A stretch of DNA of 64,000 bases from Cladochytrium replicatum (Eukaryota; Chytridiomycota; Chytridiomycetes; Cladochytriales; Cladochytriaceae). The notes below the pieces were generated by a model. That model did no database searches. It worked only from the letters and a program-made list of their open reading frames with translations, and was not told the DNA's origin. The stretch is from NCBI GenBank assembly GCA_025526935.1, contig JAHLKD010000115.1, forward strand, positions 1 through 64,000. Direction: 5' to 3'. Position 1 is the first letter of the stretch. The number at the start of each line of letters is the position of its first letter. This document shows, in pieces, positions 1 to 10,992 of this stretch. Both the position numbers and the translations under genes were made by a program.

Positions 1-3000
1 TTTTCATCGAAATCCAATCCTTCAATCTGTGAAAATCTCGTACGACCCAACGTGCTTTGAATCGAGTAATATTGCCATGTTCGTCAAGCTTATATGTAAA
101 ACCCATTTGCCCGATATGAATTCGTCCATCAGGTAAAAACGTTTCGGCCCAAGTATTGTTGCCGACTAGTTGTGTGACTTCCTCCTCATCGCCGCTAACC
201 AGAATGGAGCCTCATCGGATCGTGATAAAGCTCACGAAGAGTCTTTGGTGCAGTCCGTATATTTCCATTCGCAATTGGTTGTGTTGGATATGAGGAATCG
301 GCCTTCAGGGTCCAATCGATATTAGGAACGGACCGGGTAAACAAGGAATTTTGTTTCCTTTTGGCGTTCGACAAATTGCACTTGCTTGACGTTTTCGTTT
401 TCTTGCTGCATGCTTCGTCGACATCTTCTCCAATGAATTGAAGATCACTTTCGAGTTGTGCATCATATTCCTCTACAGGAGATACGGAAGACAAATTCGG
501 AGATTCTTCAGTAATGGATTGTGGAGTCGATAAATCAGCATTTGGATCATAATCAGCATCGTCTGGGTCATCATCGTCTAGTCCATGTAAATGTTCAACA
601 ACATGCATGTCACCGGCTTCTTCTAAGCGGTAAATATGGGGTCGTCGTAATCCTCATCGATTTCTTCGTCTGCAACGGTAGAAATCGGGAAATTGTCTGA
701 GACAAACTCAACAGTCGTCTCTTGCACCCCTGATCCGGTTGGTATTTGATCAACATCGAAATATGTCCCGGCCTTCAGTGGATATTGTACCGTAAGATCG
801 TCGAGTAACTGTCGGGTAGGATTATAACCAACAAAAACTCCCTCGTGGAACGTAACATGGAAGTATTCGCCTATTGTGTTTGTCCGAAAATTGAGTGCTA
901 TGACGATCTTCAGGTCTTCACCCTTGTATCCGAGAAACAGACCTAGTTCAGACTTGTCTCGGATTCTGCGCGCCAACCTTTGTTCGTGTGAGATCCACAA
1001 ACTAACGAGTGTTCCAAAGGCGTGGATAGTTGCCAAATCTATCCGCTTGTCAAGGTAAGCACAGTACGGAATCGCATTCACAGCTGAATGGAAAGTAGCG
1101 TTCTTGACGACCGCAGCGTATAGGATGGAGAGTTGCACGAATTGAAGTGTTCGTGGTAGTCCAGCTTGTAGCAGCATCGCGTCCGACATATACTTGATCG
1201 ATTGTATATTCCGCTCTGTAGACCATCGAGTTCCTTTATGACGGAGGAGCTGGGTGGACGCGGATGCGAGGAATCTTGGTATTGCACCATTGGATCAACC
1301 GTTTAGTAATCAATTCTCCTGAATCGGAACGTAGTTCAGCAACGTGTAATGGGTGATTGCGATTTCCACATCAGCGATATGTCGAATCATACTATCCACC
1401 GCATCACTCTTTCGATTCAGGAAGTAGATTGTGATGAAACGAGGTGTTCGTCGACAATGATCTGCCAATATCTCTTTTCGTCCGTCGTAGATTAAACGTA
1501 CGACATCGGAAAACAGACGGAAAAGTTTCCTCGGAGCTCGACTTATTGTAGAATAAATCGGCTTCTGCTTCAGCTTTGTGCGACTACAGACCAAACAATT
1601 CTGCATAATTGATTTGTTGACAAGATTGAATGCATCCGGTTCAACCTTGGGCATTAGTGATGTGAGCTTCTCTGCCGTTCGAAAGATCGTCCGTAAGTGG
1701 GATGTGACCAAACTGCTGGTGTAACTTTGCAAGTTCGTGTACTGTCACTGGCGATAAGTTGGTGCTCACTCCAACTGTATCTTGAGATGCTCGTTGACAT
1801 TCATCATCGTTCGTTTGACGAATGTTGTTGTCTGACATTACATCGAGACCCATCGCGTGAGAAGATCGTACACCGGACGTAAAGTCCATCGACTGATCGA
1901 GACCTTCTGCGGATACCGCTACTGCTTTAGCTCGTTGAGCAATCGCATGCCGCGGTTGGTGAGTTCCGACGGTACTAACATCAGCATAGAGATAGTACAA
2001 ATCTCTTTCCCGTCGCCCAATAATAACGATGTTCATCCGTATCACCATGCGTGAGGATAACCTTGTCTTTGGTGAAACTCAAAATGTCCCCGGAGTCTCC
2101 AATGATACTACACACTGATGCAAGTGTGGTCTTCGAGATCAGGAACATAAGTGCGTTGTGTATTATCTTAATTCGCCCATTGGGTAAAACTACAGATACA
2201 TCTCCAAAACCACAAACTGGAATTGTATGACTATCCGCTAGTTCCACCACGTCCTCGTCATTCGTATACGTCAGCGAACTAAAGGCATGACGATTAGGTG
2301 TCATCCAAACAGTTGCGCCTGTATCAAGCAAACCCACACGATCCTTGCTTGAACATGTACACGGACAACCTTCTGTGCCGAGTGTGCGTTCACTATCGAA
2401 AACATATTTCCGATGTATGTGTCAGCATCTTTATCAACAGAAGTAGGTTGGTAAGGTCAAAGATTACCTTCTTGGTCAACCACCGGTTTGGCGGTAGATT
2501 CGTCCTCCGACGAATCATCACCTGCATCGCCACGGCTGGCAATGAATGCACGAAAATCCGTGTCTAAACAAAGACTCTTTGCAGTGAGATAGCGTTTACA
2601 CGCGACTGCTTGTGTCCTCGTTTGCCACAGAGAATTGCATGTGAGATCTGTCTTCTTTGCAGAAGAAGATGTGGACGACCTGGAGTCCTGCGACTGCCTG
2701 GTCGAGTGGAACTGCTACTCCACCGCTACTGCTGAGCCACCGAGGCACCCTGCTTACGGCATTGAGCATTGGTGTGAGAAGTTGGATGCAAGGTACAAAT
2801 ATCCTCCGACTTCGCACCTTGGCTTTCGCTTTCGCCTTCGCTTCTTCGCCTTTGCCTTCATGGCCTTCTTTGTCCCATTCGGCCCACCGGCATCCATGGT
2901 GACATTGAGTTGGACAGGTCGGTCAAGATATTTGACACTGTTTCGAAGTAATGCGTTGGCTTTTGGTGGAATGGTCGGGGAGCATTGGATTTGCAGCATC

Positions 3001-3037
3001 AATTGGATCTTGTATTAACGCCGGTTCCCATTCGGCA
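1..3037 (-). mobile_element. Degraded Ty1/copia family A element (partial, minus strand)
   Basis: Read on the minus strand this is a damaged copy of the family A retrotransposon seen at 5022-11593. It corresponds to roughly positions 6414 to 9494 of that copy: end of gag, CCHC knuckle, protease (DTGAT, about 2330), integrase (about 1730-1000) and the start of reverse transcriptase, running off the left edge. The reading frame is broken several times (pieces at 2817-2596, 2337-1981, 1732-1310, 1189-623 and 608-195), so it is dead. Its gag sequence stops at 3037 exactly where the family B LTR begins. The missing 5' parts of the same orientation reappear at 12166-12295 and 16782-17799, which suggests one element split by later insertions. 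Confidence 0.9.
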
Positions 3038-5021
3038 TGTTGATGCATGCACATATATGGAACTAGCTACTCCAGTCTTCATCCATACCGACACTGAGGG
3101 GAAATAGCCTTACAGAGACGTCTGGGACAAGTTCATGCGTAATCATACATTACATGAAAGAACTGGCATTTCTAACTATTGGTCATGAAGACATCCTCCT
3201 TTACTCATTGGAATCTAGTAGAGTTCTGCGAGTGATCACGCGTTGAGAAAGAATGTGATGCTAATCAGTTTGCTGACGACATTATATCATACTCGAGTAC
3301 ATCTCGTATGATATAATGCAAGGTACTACATACTATTTCTCATAGAGAACATGTCATTGTAGACAAGATTATAGCTAATCTTCATGTTCTGCTCACAATG
3401 CTTATTGTGAACGATCAATGGGATCTATCTCTCTTCGAGAGAATAATGTTTTATTAGATATTTCCATATATCTATAGCCACAGGTTAATTATAAAAGCCG
3501 AAACGACAGTATATTTGAATTGTTTGCACAATTCAAAGAGCCTGTGGCGATATGAGATTTCGGGTGGCTGTGGCGCGAGAGCGTGATTGGAGAAACACGA
3601 AACTCTGCACCTACACAGATCAACCTGAGGACTATCTCTAGCGCAAGTCCCAGATCAGCAGCACTAAAATGATCAAATCACATCGCCCTCAAACAAACTT
3701 CGACAACCACAAGCAGAATTTCTGCAGGAAACGCAAACTAGCCAAAAGTTTGAATGATGAGGAATGGAAACAGATAAAAGCATCTCGTGCTTCCTCTCAA
3801 CATCCCAGAACATGGATATCGATTCTCAGGAATCAGAACCTTCCAGCAAGGTACAATCAATCAAATCCTTCTCTTCAATCTCAAAGCTAATAATAGTGTG
3901 GATTTTACACATCCCTCTATTATCACAGCATTGAAGAGTACCAACTGCAATCTACACGTAAATGCCAAACCTCTCGGTTGATTGACTCTGGTGCTTCTGC
4001 TTGGATGACTCCAGACAGACATGCATTCAAGAATTTATTTTACGTTAATGATGCAGGAGATGTTTACTTGGCAGACAATCATCCATTCCTATTAAAGGCT
4101 ATGGAGATATTGCACTTGTTTTGTCAAATGGTTCAATAAAACACTTCAAAATGCCATTTTTGTTCCCGATTTAGAGGATACACTTATATCTGTCTATAGC
4201 ATCATCGGGGATGAAGGTGATATAGTCAGTATTACCAAAGACAAAGTGTATTTGTCAAACAAAGGAACTGAACAATGTGTTACCATTGGTTTAAGACGTG
4301 GAGGTTTATATTATCTTCATGGAAGTTTGGATACTACTAATCCATTCCTTAAACACTCTTCCAAAATAGGTGCAGCTATTTTGACGAATCTTTCTAATTC
4401 TGCACTCTCTGTTGGCAAACAGAATGTTTTACCTTGTACCACTACAAACACTGCCCAAGAGCAGCAGACAACCACGTCTGGTGTAAGGTTTGACACAGTG
4501 AAGGACAACAAATGTTTTCCCAAAAGATTCTAACAAAACTAGAAATTAGGGGGTGAAGTTTTAGACGGAGCTTCATCTGCAACATTAAGTCTGTACTCCC
4601 AACAATGGCTGATAATGGAGTAAACAACGTTTCAGCTGTGCCATCAACAATTAGCTAGATTACACCAGCAATTTGGTCACATACATTGCGGAAAATCTGC
4701 AAACTTTACATTCTCTGGGAAAGAAACTGCCCAAAGTCAGGAGTGATGCACTTGATTTGTTAACTCGTCTATTTTACAGAACTGCATAATTTGCAATCAG
4801 ACTAAGGCTGTACAAACTCCAATTTACTCAAAGCTAAGTCCAGCACTGAGGAAATTATATCGCCTACATACTGATGCAGTACCAATTGTCCGAAATGGCA
4901 AAACAATAGGTCACTGGCAGATTATCGTAGATGAATACAGTTCTCACATCACAATCTACTTCTTGCAACGAAAGAGCGAAGCCTCTGATAGTATGCTAAG
5001 ACACATCGCAGATGTTGAAAA
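3038..5021 (+). mobile_element. Degraded Ty1/copia family B element (LTR plus partial protease-integrase)
   Basis: A second copia family starts with its LTR at 3038 (TGTTGATGCATG). The LTR is followed by an internal region beginning abruptly at a zinc-knuckle remnant near 3700, so most of gag is deleted. Protease is readable at about 3985 (IDSGASAWMTP), an integrase zinc-finger stretch near 4660 (HQQFGH) and the integrase core at 4800-5021, all with frameshifts and stops. The LTR shares short motifs with the family A LTR (ACGACAGTA, GAGCCTGTGGCGAT), so the families are related. The sequence is cut at 5021 by the family A 5' LTR. The exact 3' end of the B LTR could not be fixed; it lies around 3620-3660. 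Confidence 0.82.
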
Positions 5022-5628
5022 TGTTAAGTATTCGCTTGATGGACTTGGCCAATCCAGTCATTGATGTACAAAAACCACAACGCCCGAATACGACAATGTC
5101 ACTCTTCACTGAGCAACCATTTCTAACTATTGAACTAAAGCATATAGATTGATGATCTATTACGAGTTGGATACCTCCAGGTTATTTCTTCATGGGTTTA
5201 TATTTATTGCAGGCCAATGGTATAGTAAACTGTCCTTACTTTCTATAATCCACTTGTAGACGTGAAGCCCGGATCCGATCACAGCAAAGTTCTACATATG
5301 ATTAACGCGTTCGTGGGGAGAATCATGTGTGAACGAACAATCCTGTTGAGGAGAGCTCGAATCTCACGCACAGCTTAGCATGATTATGCTTCGCTACCCG
5401 CCTGTGAGAAGAAGAGTCAAACCTTATCGCTTCGATCCAGATCTTCCGGAAGGAAAAGCCAAAACGACAGTACACTTATTTAAGGAGCCTGTGGCGATAC
5501 ACACAAGGAGCATTCTCTTGCGCTAGTACTTGTGACTCGCAATCTTCTTATTCATCTCTTAGAAACATTAACCCGTGAATTAGCAACACACACACACCTG
5601 AGGATCCAGACCACAGCTTTGTTCAACA
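5022..5628 (+). repeat. 5' LTR of family A copia element
   Basis: A 607-bp long terminal repeat that starts TGTTAAGTATTCG and ends TTTGTTCAACA, with the TG...CA ends expected of LTRs. It matches the 3' LTR at 10993-11593 with a few small indels, and also the LTR copies at 11594-12165, 16193-16781 and 17201-17799. A TATTTAAGG stretch near 5479 is a plausible TATA-type promoter element. It is inserted in the integrase of the family B element. Confidence 0.92.
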
Positions 5629-5679
5629 CAATAGTTACGAATCGTTGCTTAACACATTTCTTTGGACAACAACGACAAG

Positions 5680-6744
5680 ATGGGTTCAGGATCGAATGAC
5701 ACCACATCTTCGCGGCCGAAGCCATTCACCGGTAAAACGCTGCAGGATTTCGATCTGTACATGGAACAAGTGCAGACTTACGCAAACTTACGTGGCGGCG
5801 CTGGCACTATGCTTCTCCAAGAACCAATGGCTCTTCCTGATAATCCGACTTACGAGGCGGAAGGAAATCGCCCACAGCGTCCGATAGTCATCGCCGGAGC
5901 TGCTGGCGGAGCTGCTAACGAAGCACGAGCACAATGGGAAGCAGAACTACGTGAACATTTGGCGATCGTCACACACAACAGTCACTTACGTACGCAATAT
6001 CGTGCTGAGATGCAAGATTACCGTGCACAACAAGCGGACAATAACGTCGCAGTTGGAATTCTATGCGAATGTTTCCCAAAACGCGACATGAATCGAGTCA
6101 GAGCTTATGCGTCAGCAAAAGGCAAAGTCGATGGACTTCGCCGAATTTTCAGTGCTGGCGGACAAGCTCCGATCGAATCGTCTATGTGGGAGCAACGGCT
6201 GGTAGATCTGAAATGTACGAACGGTCAGTCGGCAGAAAGCGTTCAGCAGTTTGTGACCGACCTCACTGAGTTATTCGAACTCAAACTGAACTCTTTACCG
6301 GACGAACTCGTAATCAAGGATCTACTAAACCGGTTAGTCGCAAAAATCACGATGCAGACAATTGAACTACGGACCCTCGTACCTTTTCTCGGAAAAATGA
6401 TCACTTCTGCGTATGCCGAATGGGAACCGGCGTTAATACAAGATCCAATTGATGCTGCAAATCCGAATGCTCCGCGACCATTCCACCAAAAGCCAACGCA
6501 TTACTTCGAAACAGTGTCAAATATCTTGACCGACCTCAACCAATTGGTCCAACTCAACGTCACCATGGATGCCGGTGGGCCGAATGGGACAAAGAAGGCC
6601 ATGAAGGCAAAGGCGAAGAAAGCGAAGGCGAAAGCGAAAGCCAAGGTTGCGAAGTCGGAGGATATTTGTACCTTGCATCCGAACTCATCTCACACCAATG
6701 CTCAATGCCGTAAGCAGGGTGCCTCGAGGTGGCTCAGGCAGTAG
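5680..6744 (+). CDS. gag: Gag protein of family A copia element
   Basis: Encodes the structural capsid/nucleocapsid protein of the retrotransposon. The first ATG of the frame is at 5680 (MGSGSNDTTSS), giving about 354 residues. A copia-type gag region is followed by a lysine/alanine-rich basic stretch (about 6590-6650) and a CxxHP...H...C knuckle-like motif (CTLHP, SHTNAQC; 6668-6712). The stop is at 6742-6744. A second, classical CCHC knuckle lies downstream in the pol frame, so the full Gag-Pol product probably needs a +1 shift. CTC AGG C (6733-6739), two codons before the stop, resembles the Ty1 shift site. Confidence 0.85.
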   Translation: MGSGSNDTTSSRPKPFTGKTLQDFDLYMEQVQTYANLRGGAGTMLLQEPMALPDNPTYEAEGNRPQRPIVIAGAAGGAANEARAQWEAELREHLAIVTHNSHLRTQYRAEMQDYRAQQADNNVAVGILCECFPKRDMNRVRAYASAKGKVDGLRRIFSAGGQAPIESSMWEQRLVDLKCTNGQSAESVQQFVTDLTELFELKLNSLPDELVIKDLLNRLVAKITMQTIELRTLVPFLGKMITSAYAEWEPALIQDPIDAANPNAPRPFHQKPTHYFETVSNILTDLNQLVQLNVTMDAGGPNGTKKAMKAKAKKAKAKAKAKVAKSEDICTLHPNSSHTNAQCRKQGASRWLRQ

Positions 6745-9346
6745 CGGTGGGAGTAGCAGTTCCACTCGGACCAGGCAGTCGCAGGACTCCAGGTCGTCCA
6801 CATCTTCTTCTGCAAAGAAGACAGATCTCACATGCAATTTCTGTGGCAAACGAGGACACAAGCAGTCGGCGTGTAAACGCTATCTCACTGCAAAGAGTCT
6901 TTGTTTAGACACGGATTTTCGTGCATTCATTGCCAGCCGTGGCGATGCAGGTGATGATTCGTCGGAGGACGAATCTACCGCCAAACCGGTGTTGACCAAG
7001 AAGGTAATCTTTGACCTTACCCAACCTACTTCTGTTGATAAAGATGCTGACACATACATCGGAAATATGTTTTCGATAGTGAACGCACACTCGGCACAGA
7101 AGGTTGTCCGTGTACATGTTCAAGCAAAGGATCGTGTGGGTTTGCTTGATACAGGCGCAACTGTTTGGATGACACCTAATCGTCATGCCTTTAGTTCGCT
7201 GACGTATACGAATGACGAGGACGTGGTGGAACTAGCGGATAGTCATACAATTCCAGTTTGTGGTTTTGGAGATGTATCTGTAGTTTTACCCAATGGGCGA
7301 ATTAAGATAATACACAACGCACTTTATGTTCCTGATCTCGAAGACACACTTGCATCAGTGTGTAGTATCATTGGAGACTCCGGGGACATTGTGAGTTTCA
7401 CCAAAGACAAGGTTATCCTCACGCATGGTGATACGGATGAACACGTTATTATTGGGCGACGGGAAAGAGATTTGTACTATCTCTATGCTGATGTTAGTAC
7501 CGTCGGAACTCACCAACCGCGGCATGCGATTGCTCAACGAGCTAAAGCAGTAGCGGTATCCGCAGAAGGTCTCGATCAGTCGATGGACTTTACGTCCGGT
7601 GTACGATCTTCTCACGCGATGGGTCTCGATGTAATGTCAGACAACAACATTCGTCAAACGAACGATGATGAATGTCAACGAGCATCTCAAGATACAGTTG
7701 GAGTGAGCACCAACTTATCGCCAGTGACAGTACACGAACTTGCAAAGTTACACCAGCAGTTTGGTCACATCCACTTACGGACAATCTTTCGAACGGCAGA
7801 GAAGCTCAACATCAAAATGCCCAAGGTTGAACCGGATGCATTCAATCTTGTCAACAAATCAATTATGCAGAATTGTTTGGTCTGTAGTCGCACGAAGCTG
7901 AAGCAGAAGCCGATTTATTCTACAATAAGTCGAGCTCCGAGGAAACTTTTCCGTCTGTTTTCCGATGTCGTACGTTTAATCTACGACGGACAGAAGAAGA
8001 GATATTGGCAGATCATTGTCGACGAACAACCTCGTTTCATCACAATCTACTTCCTGAATCGAAAGAGTGATGCGGTGGATAGTATGATTCGACATATCGC
8101 TGATGTGGAAAATCGCAATCACCCATTACACGTTGCTGAACTACGTTCCGATTCAGGAGAATTGATTACTAAACGGTTGATCCAATGGTGCAATACCAAG
8201 ATTCCTCGCATCCGCGTCCACCCAGCTCCTCCGTCAGTAAAGGAACTCGATGGTCTATCAGAGCGGAATATACAATCGATCAAGTATATGTCGGACGCGA
8301 TGCTGCTACAAGCTGGACTACCACGAACACTTCAATTCGTGCAACTCTCCATCCTATACGCTGCGGTCGTCAAGAACGCTACTTTCCATTCAGCTGTGAA
8401 TGCGATTCCGTACTGTGCTTACCTTGACAAGCGGATAGATTTGGCAACTATCCACGCCTTTGGAACACTCGTTAGTTTGTGGATCTCACACGAACAAAGG
8501 TTGGCGCGCAGAATCCGAGACAAGTCTGAACTAGGTCTGTTTCTCGGATACAAGGGTGAAGACCTGAAGATCGTCATAGCACTCAATTTTCGGACAAACA
8601 CAATAGGCGAATACTTCCATGTTACGTTCCACGAGGGAGTTTTTGTTGGTTATAATCCTACCCGACAGTTACTCGACGATCTTACGGTACAATATCCACT
8701 GAAGGCCGGGACATATTTCGATGTTGATCAAATACCAACCGGGGATCAGGGGGTGCAAGAGACGACTGTTGAGTTTGTCTCAGACAATTTCCCGATTTCT
8801 ACCGTTGCAGACGAAGAAATCGATGAGGATATAAACGACGACCCCATATATTACCGCTTAGAAGAAGCCGGTGACATGCATGTTGTTGAACATTTACATG
8901 GACTAGACGATGATGACCCAGACGATGCTGATTATGATCCAAATGCTGATTTATCGACTCCACAATCCATTACTGAAGAATCTCCGAATTTGTCTTCCGT
9001 ATCTCCTGTAGAGGAATATGATGCACAACTCGAAAGTGATCTTCAATTCATTGGAGAAGATGTCGACGAAGCATATGCAGCAAGAAAACGAAAACGTCAA
9101 GCAAGTGCAAATTTGTCGAACGCCAAAAGGAAACAAAATTCCTTGTTTACCCGGTCCGTTCCTAATATCGATTGGACCCTGAAGGCCGATTCCTCATATC
9201 CAACACAACCAATTGCGAATGGAAATATACGGACTGCACCAAAGACTCTTCGTGAGGCTTTATCACGATCCGATGAGGCTCCATTCTGGTTAGCGGCGAT
9301 GAAGGAGGAAGTTACACAACTAGTCGGCAACAATACTTGGGCCTGA
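6647..9346 (+). CDS. pol: Pol polyprotein part 1 (CCHC knuckle, protease, integrase) of family A
   Basis: An 899-codon frame in +1 relation to gag. In order it shows a CCHC zinc knuckle (CNFCGKRGHKQSAC, about 6837), an aspartic protease with DTGAT (7149), a GAG-pre-integrase zinc-binding region (HQQFGH...CLVC, 7750-7890) and an integrase core with candidate catalytic residues in SDVV, RSDSGE and SERNIQS (7960-8285). An acidic linker and the beginning of reverse transcriptase follow. The frame ends NNTWA-stop at 9346. In the copy at 14530 the same place reads NNTWAET because one C is absent, so this is a simple one-base frameshift. Translation probably begins by frameshifting from gag, not at an ATG. 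Confidence 0.88.
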   Translation: MRSRRIFVPCIRTHLTPMLNAVSRVPRGGSGSSGGSSSSTRTRQSQDSRSSTSSSAKKTDLTCNFCGKRGHKQSACKRYLTAKSLCLDTDFRAFIASRGDAGDDSSEDESTAKPVLTKKVIFDLTQPTSVDKDADTYIGNMFSIVNAHSAQKVVRVHVQAKDRVGLLDTGATVWMTPNRHAFSSLTYTNDEDVVELADSHTIPVCGFGDVSVVLPNGRIKIIHNALYVPDLEDTLASVCSIIGDSGDIVSFTKDKVILTHGDTDEHVIIGRRERDLYYLYADVSTVGTHQPRHAIAQRAKAVAVSAEGLDQSMDFTSGVRSSHAMGLDVMSDNNIRQTNDDECQRASQDTVGVSTNLSPVTVHELAKLHQQFGHIHLRTIFRTAEKLNIKMPKVEPDAFNLVNKSIMQNCLVCSRTKLKQKPIYSTISRAPRKLFRLFSDVVRLIYDGQKKRYWQIIVDEQPRFITIYFLNRKSDAVDSMIRHIADVENRNHPLHVAELRSDSGELITKRLIQWCNTKIPRIRVHPAPPSVKELDGLSERNIQSIKYMSDAMLLQAGLPRTLQFVQLSILYAAVVKNATFHSAVNAIPYCAYLDKRIDLATIHAFGTLVSLWISHEQRLARRIRDKSELGLFLGYKGEDLKIVIALNFRTNTIGEYFHVTFHEGVFVGYNPTRQLLDDLTVQYPLKAGTYFDVDQIPTGDQGVQETTVEFVSDNFPISTVADEEIDEDINDDPIYYRLEEAGDMHVVEHLHGLDDDDPDDADYDPNADLSTPQSITEESPNLSSVSPVEEYDAQLESDLQFIGEDVDEAYAARKRKRQASANLSNAKRKQNSLFTRSVPNIDWTLKADSSYPTQPIANGNIRTAPKTLREALSRSDEAPFWLAAMKEEVTQLVGNNTWA

Positions 9347-9347
9347 A

Positions 9348-10865
9348 ACGTTTTTACCTGATGGACGGAATTTATTATCGGGCAAATGGGTGTTCACATA
9401 TAAGCTTGACGAACATGGCAATATTACTCGATTCAAAGCACGTTGGGTCGTACGAGGATTTTCACAGATTGAAGGATTGGATTTCGATGAAACCTATTCT
9501 CCAGTTACGAAAACGTCCACGATCCGTTTTCTGATTGCATTAGCAGCATTAGTCGGCATGATCATATTCCAGTTTGATATCAAGGGTGCATATCTCAATG
9601 CGATACTGGAAGAAGAGAACTACGTCGAACTCCCTCATGGTTTCGGACGAGTAGATTTCCAGAATCGACCCATCGTCTGCAGACTTATCAAAAGTCTGTA
9701 CGGTCTACACCAGGCAGCTCGAGAATGGTACAAAACTCTTTGGAAACAATATCTCAGTGTTGGTTTCGTGCGGAATATTGCAGACATCTGTCATTTCTGG
9801 CGATACAATCCAACAAATAATACCCGCGAACACACTACCGTTCATGTCGATGATATACTACATTTTTCCACAGATCCAAACGCATATCATCGGTTTCAGA
9901 CCGATTTGGAAACTTCGTTCACAGTAGGCAGTACTTCGAAGGCGAAATGGATTCTGAAAATGGAGTTATTGCAGACAACGGAAGGATATTTCCTTAGCAA
10001 TGCATTGTACGTAAAGAAGATTCTCGAAGAAGCGAATTTATGGGGTACCAACATCAAACCGACCAAAACACCGATGTCAAAATCATATATCTTTGATGAG
10101 ACCACACCAACACTGTCCGATGCCGAGGCAACACAATTTCGATCAATGTTAATGAAGATATCGTACGTGGCGACTAAGACACGACCGGATATTTCATACG
10201 CAGTCAATATTTTGGCACAACATCAGATTGATCCTCGACAGTCAGAATCAAAGGCTCTCTATCGATTACAACGATATTTACTCGGTACTTGGGATTACGG
10301 TTTACACTATACACGGACTGGTATCACGTCTCCGATGCTAAGACCCGACGGTCTCTACATGTTTGATTCGGCTAACAACCCACAAGGTTATGCCGATGCA
10401 GACTGGGCGGGCGATGCAGATAGATACTCACGAACCGGTTACGTGGTAATGTTCGCTAATGCGGCAATCAGTTGGCAGTCGATTCGACAACAGACTATTG
10501 CAGCCTCGTCGTCGGAAGCCGAACTGTATGCGCTGAACGAACTATCGCGTGAGATGAAGTGGATGAAAAATCTTATGACGGGTATTGGAATTACGTCGTT
10601 CAATCCGCTCCGTTTATGGCAAGACAATCAATCCACCGAGTCTATCGCAAACAATCTGTTCAACAACAAACGGACCAAACACATGGACGTTCGCGAGAGA
10701 TTTGTGAATCTCCAAGTTGAACAGAAACATCAGGAGTTACACCATATGGATACTTCTGATATGATCGCGGACATCTTAACTAAACCTCTTGGAAGTAAAT
10801 TATACCTTAAACACAGGGGCTCGTTGGGGCTAGTCAGTCAGTCTTCACTTAATATACTATCTTGA
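9348..10865 (+). CDS. pol: Pol polyprotein part 2 (reverse transcriptase-RNase H) of family A, split by frameshift
   Basis: Continues pol after the one-base insertion near 9343. The polymerase shows FDIKGAYLNA (first catalytic aspartate), HVDDILHF (the copia variant of the YxDD box, 9841-9864) and the RNase H signatures YADADWAGD and SSSEAELYAL (10390-10530). It ends with DILTKPLG, typical of copia 3' pol, and stops at 10863-10865, 127 bp before the 3' LTR. Without the upstream frameshift it would be contiguous with the integrase frame, as the fused frame at 13612-16055 shows. Confidence 0.88.
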   Translation, partial: TFLPDGRNLLSGKWVFTYKLDEHGNITRFKARWVVRGFSQIEGLDFDETYSPVTKTSTIRFLIALAALVGMIIFQFDIKGAYLNAILEEENYVELPHGFGRVDFQNRPIVCRLIKSLYGLHQAAREWYKTLWKQYLSVGFVRNIADICHFWRYNPTNNTREHTTVHVDDILHFSTDPNAYHRFQTDLETSFTVGSTSKAKWILKMELLQTTEGYFLSNALYVKKILEEANLWGTNIKPTKTPMSKSYIFDETTPTLSDAEATQFRSMLMKISYVATKTRPDISYAVNILAQHQIDPRQSESKALYRLQRYLLGTWDYGLHYTRTGITSPMLRPDGLYMFDSANNPQGYADADWAGDADRYSRTGYVVMFANAAISWQSIRQQTIAASSSEAELYALNELSREMKWMKNLMTGIGITSFNPLRLWQDNQSTESIANNLFNNKRTKHMDVRERFVNLQVEQKHQELHHMDTSDMIADILTKPLGSKLYLKHRGSLGLVSQSSLNILS

Positions 10866-10992
10866 ACGACCGGCTGGCGATGTCCATACAACTCACCTTT
10901 ATTTCAATAGAATATCAACTTCAGCATTTACAGAAAGTTATGATCGGTTGAGTGATACTCTCGGTTGTACCTATCTAATGACTGAGGGGGTG

